Assembly: GCA_003134695.1 (NCBI GenBank)
Contig: PLCB01000022.1
Span: 1 to 60,559 of the forward strand
From: Candidatus Zemynaea palustris
GTDB taxonomy: Bacteria; Vulcanimicrobiota; Vulcanimicrobiia; Vulcanimicrobiales; Vulcanimicrobiaceae
Length of the DNA stretch: 60,559 nt
Reading direction: 5' to 3'
Within the stretch, counting starts at the first letter, position 1. Each line of letters begins with the position of its first letter. A program made the translations under genes and the position numbers. Under the pieces are notes generated by a model that searched no databases, had not been told where the DNA came from, and saw only the letters and a list, made by a program, of their open reading frames with translations. Shown here one piece after another: positions 59,022-60,559 of the stretch.

Positions 59022-59696
59022 ATGGAAAGCCCGACCGTCGATCGCGAATCGCTCTTTGCCAGCCACCGACACCTCTGCCGGCGCGGCGCCCGGAGATTCT
59101 TGCGCCGGGGCTTGGAGCGAGCCGACCTGGAGCAAGTGGCCGCGATCGGGCTCCTCAAGGCCCGGGACCGCTACGACGCACGCGCCACGACGCCGTTCGC
59201 AATCTACGCCTGGCGACTGATCCTCGGAGAGCTGAGCCATCATGTGCGCGACCACGAGCACCTCGTCCGGCCACCCCGCAGGCTCCAGGAGCTTGAGCGA
59301 CGTTACGGCGCTGAGTGGGAGCGCCTGAGCGGTGTGCTCGGGCGCGAGCCCGTCGACGCCGAGCTCGCAGAAGCCCTCGGAACGACGCGACAAACCGCCG
59401 CCCAGTTGCGACATCTTCTGATTCGGCTGCGCAGGACACGTCTGGTCGACGCAACCGTTCTCGACCTCGCCCCGCCCGTTCACGCCAGCCCTCCGGCGCT
59501 AGAACACGAGGAACTTCTCTGTCTGAGACGAGGGCTCGATGCGCTCTCGCCGCTCGAGCGCAGAGTCGTCGTCGGCATCTACTGGTGCGAACTGCCCCGG
59601 ACCGTTCTGGGACGCAAGCTCGGCGTCCGTCCCTGCACTGTCGCCAACCTACACGATCGAGCGCTGCGGCGCTTGCGCGAGCACTGCGGCCTCTGA
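59022..59696 (+). CDS. SigB/SigF-like sigma-70 family factor
   Basis: 224 residues. Region 2 is LEQVAAIGLLKARDRYDARA with TPFAIYAWRLILGELSHHVR, and VRPPRRLQELERRY is typical of SigB/SigF/FliA factors. Region 4 contains LSPLERRVVVGIYW and the helix-turn-helix LGRKLGVRPCTVANLHDRAL. No anti-sigma factor is adjacent. Its stop is 2 bp before the ATPase gene, so a sigma factor and a pilus/secretion ATPase are made from one mRNA. Confidence 0.88.
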   Translation: MESPTVDRESLFASHRHLCRRGARRFLRRGLERADLEQVAAIGLLKARDRYDARATTPFAIYAWRLILGELSHHVRDHEHLVRPPRRLQELERRYGAEWERLSGVLGREPVDAELAEALGTTRQTAAQLRHLLIRLRRTRLVDATVLDLAPPVHASPPALEHEELLCLRRGLDALSPLERRVVVGIYWCELPRTVLGRKLGVRPCTVANLHDRALRRLREHCGL

Positions 59697-59698
59697 CG

Positions 59699-60559
59699 AT
59701 GATCGACGTCCCGCAAGCCGGCGCCTCGGCAACCCAACGGACCGCAGCCGCGCTCGTTTCACGTGCGTTCGCCTATGAAGCCGATGTGTTGCCGATCTCT
59801 TACGACGGAACCGTCCTCACGGTCGGCGTCAGCGCCGACTCCGGTGAGCTTTTGGAACGCCTTCGGCAACAGACGCGCAAAGAGATGCGTACGCTTGTCT
59901 TGCCCGTTCGTGAAATCCGCGAAGCGCTGCAGCGGCTATACCCTCCGGCCGCCGCGCGCGAAACCGATTCGCAGGCGGCACACGTACTCGACCAGATTTT
60001 CGCAGCTGCAATTGCGAGCTACGCCTGCGACGTCCACCTCGAGCCGACCGACGAGCGCGCCGGCCGGGTTCGTCTCGATGTCGACGGGGTCTTGCAGCAC
60101 GACCGCAGTCTCGAAGCCGGTCTATACGAACGAGTCGTCTCGCTGCTCAAGGTGCGTTCGAACATGAATACCGGCGAGTCGCGTTTGCCGCAGGACGGGC
60201 GCCTCACCGTCACTTACGACGGCCGCGGATTCGAGGTTCGCGCCTCGACGATCCCGGTCGGCGGCCTCGAAAAAATCGTGCTCCGCTTTCTTCAGCGTTT
60301 CGATCTCGTCCCGGATTTGGAGCAGCTGGGCATGAGCAGCGAGATCTTAGCTCGCCATCAGCGGGCGCTCAAGCGTCCCGGCGCATTCTGCGTCATCGCC
60401 GGGCCGACCGGTTCAGGCAAATCGACAACCTCATACGCGTCGCTTCAAACGCTCGATCTCGGCCGCGTCAACGTCTGCAGCGTCGAGGATCCGATCGAAT
60501 GCAGGATGCCGAGCATTTCGCAGATCGCGGTCAACGAACGTGCCGGGGTCACGTTCCCC
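59699..60559 (+). CDS. PilB/GspE-type secretion ATPase (partial, runs off right edge)
   Basis: 287 codons from ATG 59699 with no stop before the window ends. A short N-terminal domain is followed by HVLDQIFAAAIASYACDVHL, YERVVSLLKVRSNMNTGESR, LPQDGRLTV and RASTIPVGGLEKIVLR, then Walker A CVIAGPTGSGKSTTSYA and the Asp box VCSVEDPIE. These are the signatures of the GspE/PilB hexameric ATPase that powers pilus or pseudopilus assembly. The N1 domain seems shorter than in classical PilB. Confidence 0.92.
   Translation, partial: MIDVPQAGASATQRTAAALVSRAFAYEADVLPISYDGTVLTVGVSADSGELLERLRQQTRKEMRTLVLPVREIREALQRLYPPAAARETDSQAAHVLDQIFAAAIASYACDVHLEPTDERAGRVRLDVDGVLQHDRSLEAGLYERVVSLLKVRSNMNTGESRLPQDGRLTVTYDGRGFEVRASTIPVGGLEKIVLRFLQRFDLVPDLEQLGMSSEILARHQRALKRPGAFCVIAGPTGSGKSTTSYASLQTLDLGRVNVCSVEDPIECRMPSISQIAVNERAGVTFP

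Overview
This is a 60.6 kb stretch of a high-GC bacterial chromosome with dense gene packing, frequent 4-bp ATGA/GTGA overlaps and many GTG starts. I see no phage, no insertion sequence and no CRISPR array. The mix of genes points to an aerobic soil-type heterotroph: carboxylate and amide uptake, oxalate use, a cobalamin-dependent ribonucleotide reductase, an ergothioneine-type sulfoxide synthase, many exported beta-propeller proteins, a SigB/SigF-type sigma factor, a type IV pilus or type II secretion system, and an S-layer (SLH) domain scrap. The phylum cannot be fixed from the sequence. A poorly characterised lineage such as Eremiobacterota or Dormibacterota, or a deep actinobacterial relative, would fit, but that is only an impression.

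Layout. 1-3.5 kb (minus): tricarballylate/citrate-type oxidation, with a TRAP solute-binding protein followed by TcuA and the start of TcuB. 3.6-7.2 kb (plus): deoxyribose-phosphate aldolase, an ALDH16-like aldehyde dehydrogenase and an EgtB-type enzyme. 7.3-12.5 kb: HicAB, an HD-domain exported protein, a lysine-tailed small protein, an extra IF-1, isocitrate dehydrogenase and a cobalamin-binding protein. 12.3-15.4 kb: ferritin, DUF1059, a DUF1445 hydro-lyase, RraA and an HpaI-type aldolase. 15.4-25.1 kb (minus): a long coupled operon, hyuA-hyuB-livK-livH-livM-livG-livF-isomerase, which would import an amide or amino-acid-like compound and open its ring at the cost of ATP. 25.2-26.0 kb: two small exported proteins, one built almost entirely from a 16-residue tandem repeat.

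26.1-36.2 kb holds the most coherent system: a GntR/FCD regulator, a ThDP-dependent oxalyl-CoA-decarboxylase-like enzyme, formyl-CoA:oxalate CoA-transferase (Frc) and an ADP-forming acyl-CoA synthetase on the plus strand. About 2.7 kb beyond this cluster, after glutamate dehydrogenase, an OxlT-type oxalate/formate antiporter and a ModA-like binding protein lie on the minus strand. A 17-bp palindrome with a TATAAT inside it lies before the decarboxylase gene, and a 12/17 copy in the same register lies before oxlT, which suggests one regulon. Between the two halves are two 47-bp terminator-bearing repeats, a tRNA gene and an SLH-domain fragment that look like the scar of a rearrangement.

36.4-41.3 kb: a catalytically empty half-ALDH (probable partner of the ALDH at 4.5 kb), tRNA-Ser, two secreted pepsin-like proteases around a VOC protein, AroE and a YqeG-like phosphatase. 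41.5-46.3 kb: an NrdR box, an intein-containing class II ribonucleotide reductase and its separately encoded TSCPD/zinc tail. 46.4-51.0 kb: a large BNR propeller protein, a GNAT and a RuBisCO-like protein. 51.1-55.1 kb: CutA, a cupin and exported or lipoprotein propellers. 55.4-60.6 kb: a PilQ/GspD secretin, a two-component system, a SigB/SigF-like sigma factor and a PilB/GspE ATPase cut by the window edge.
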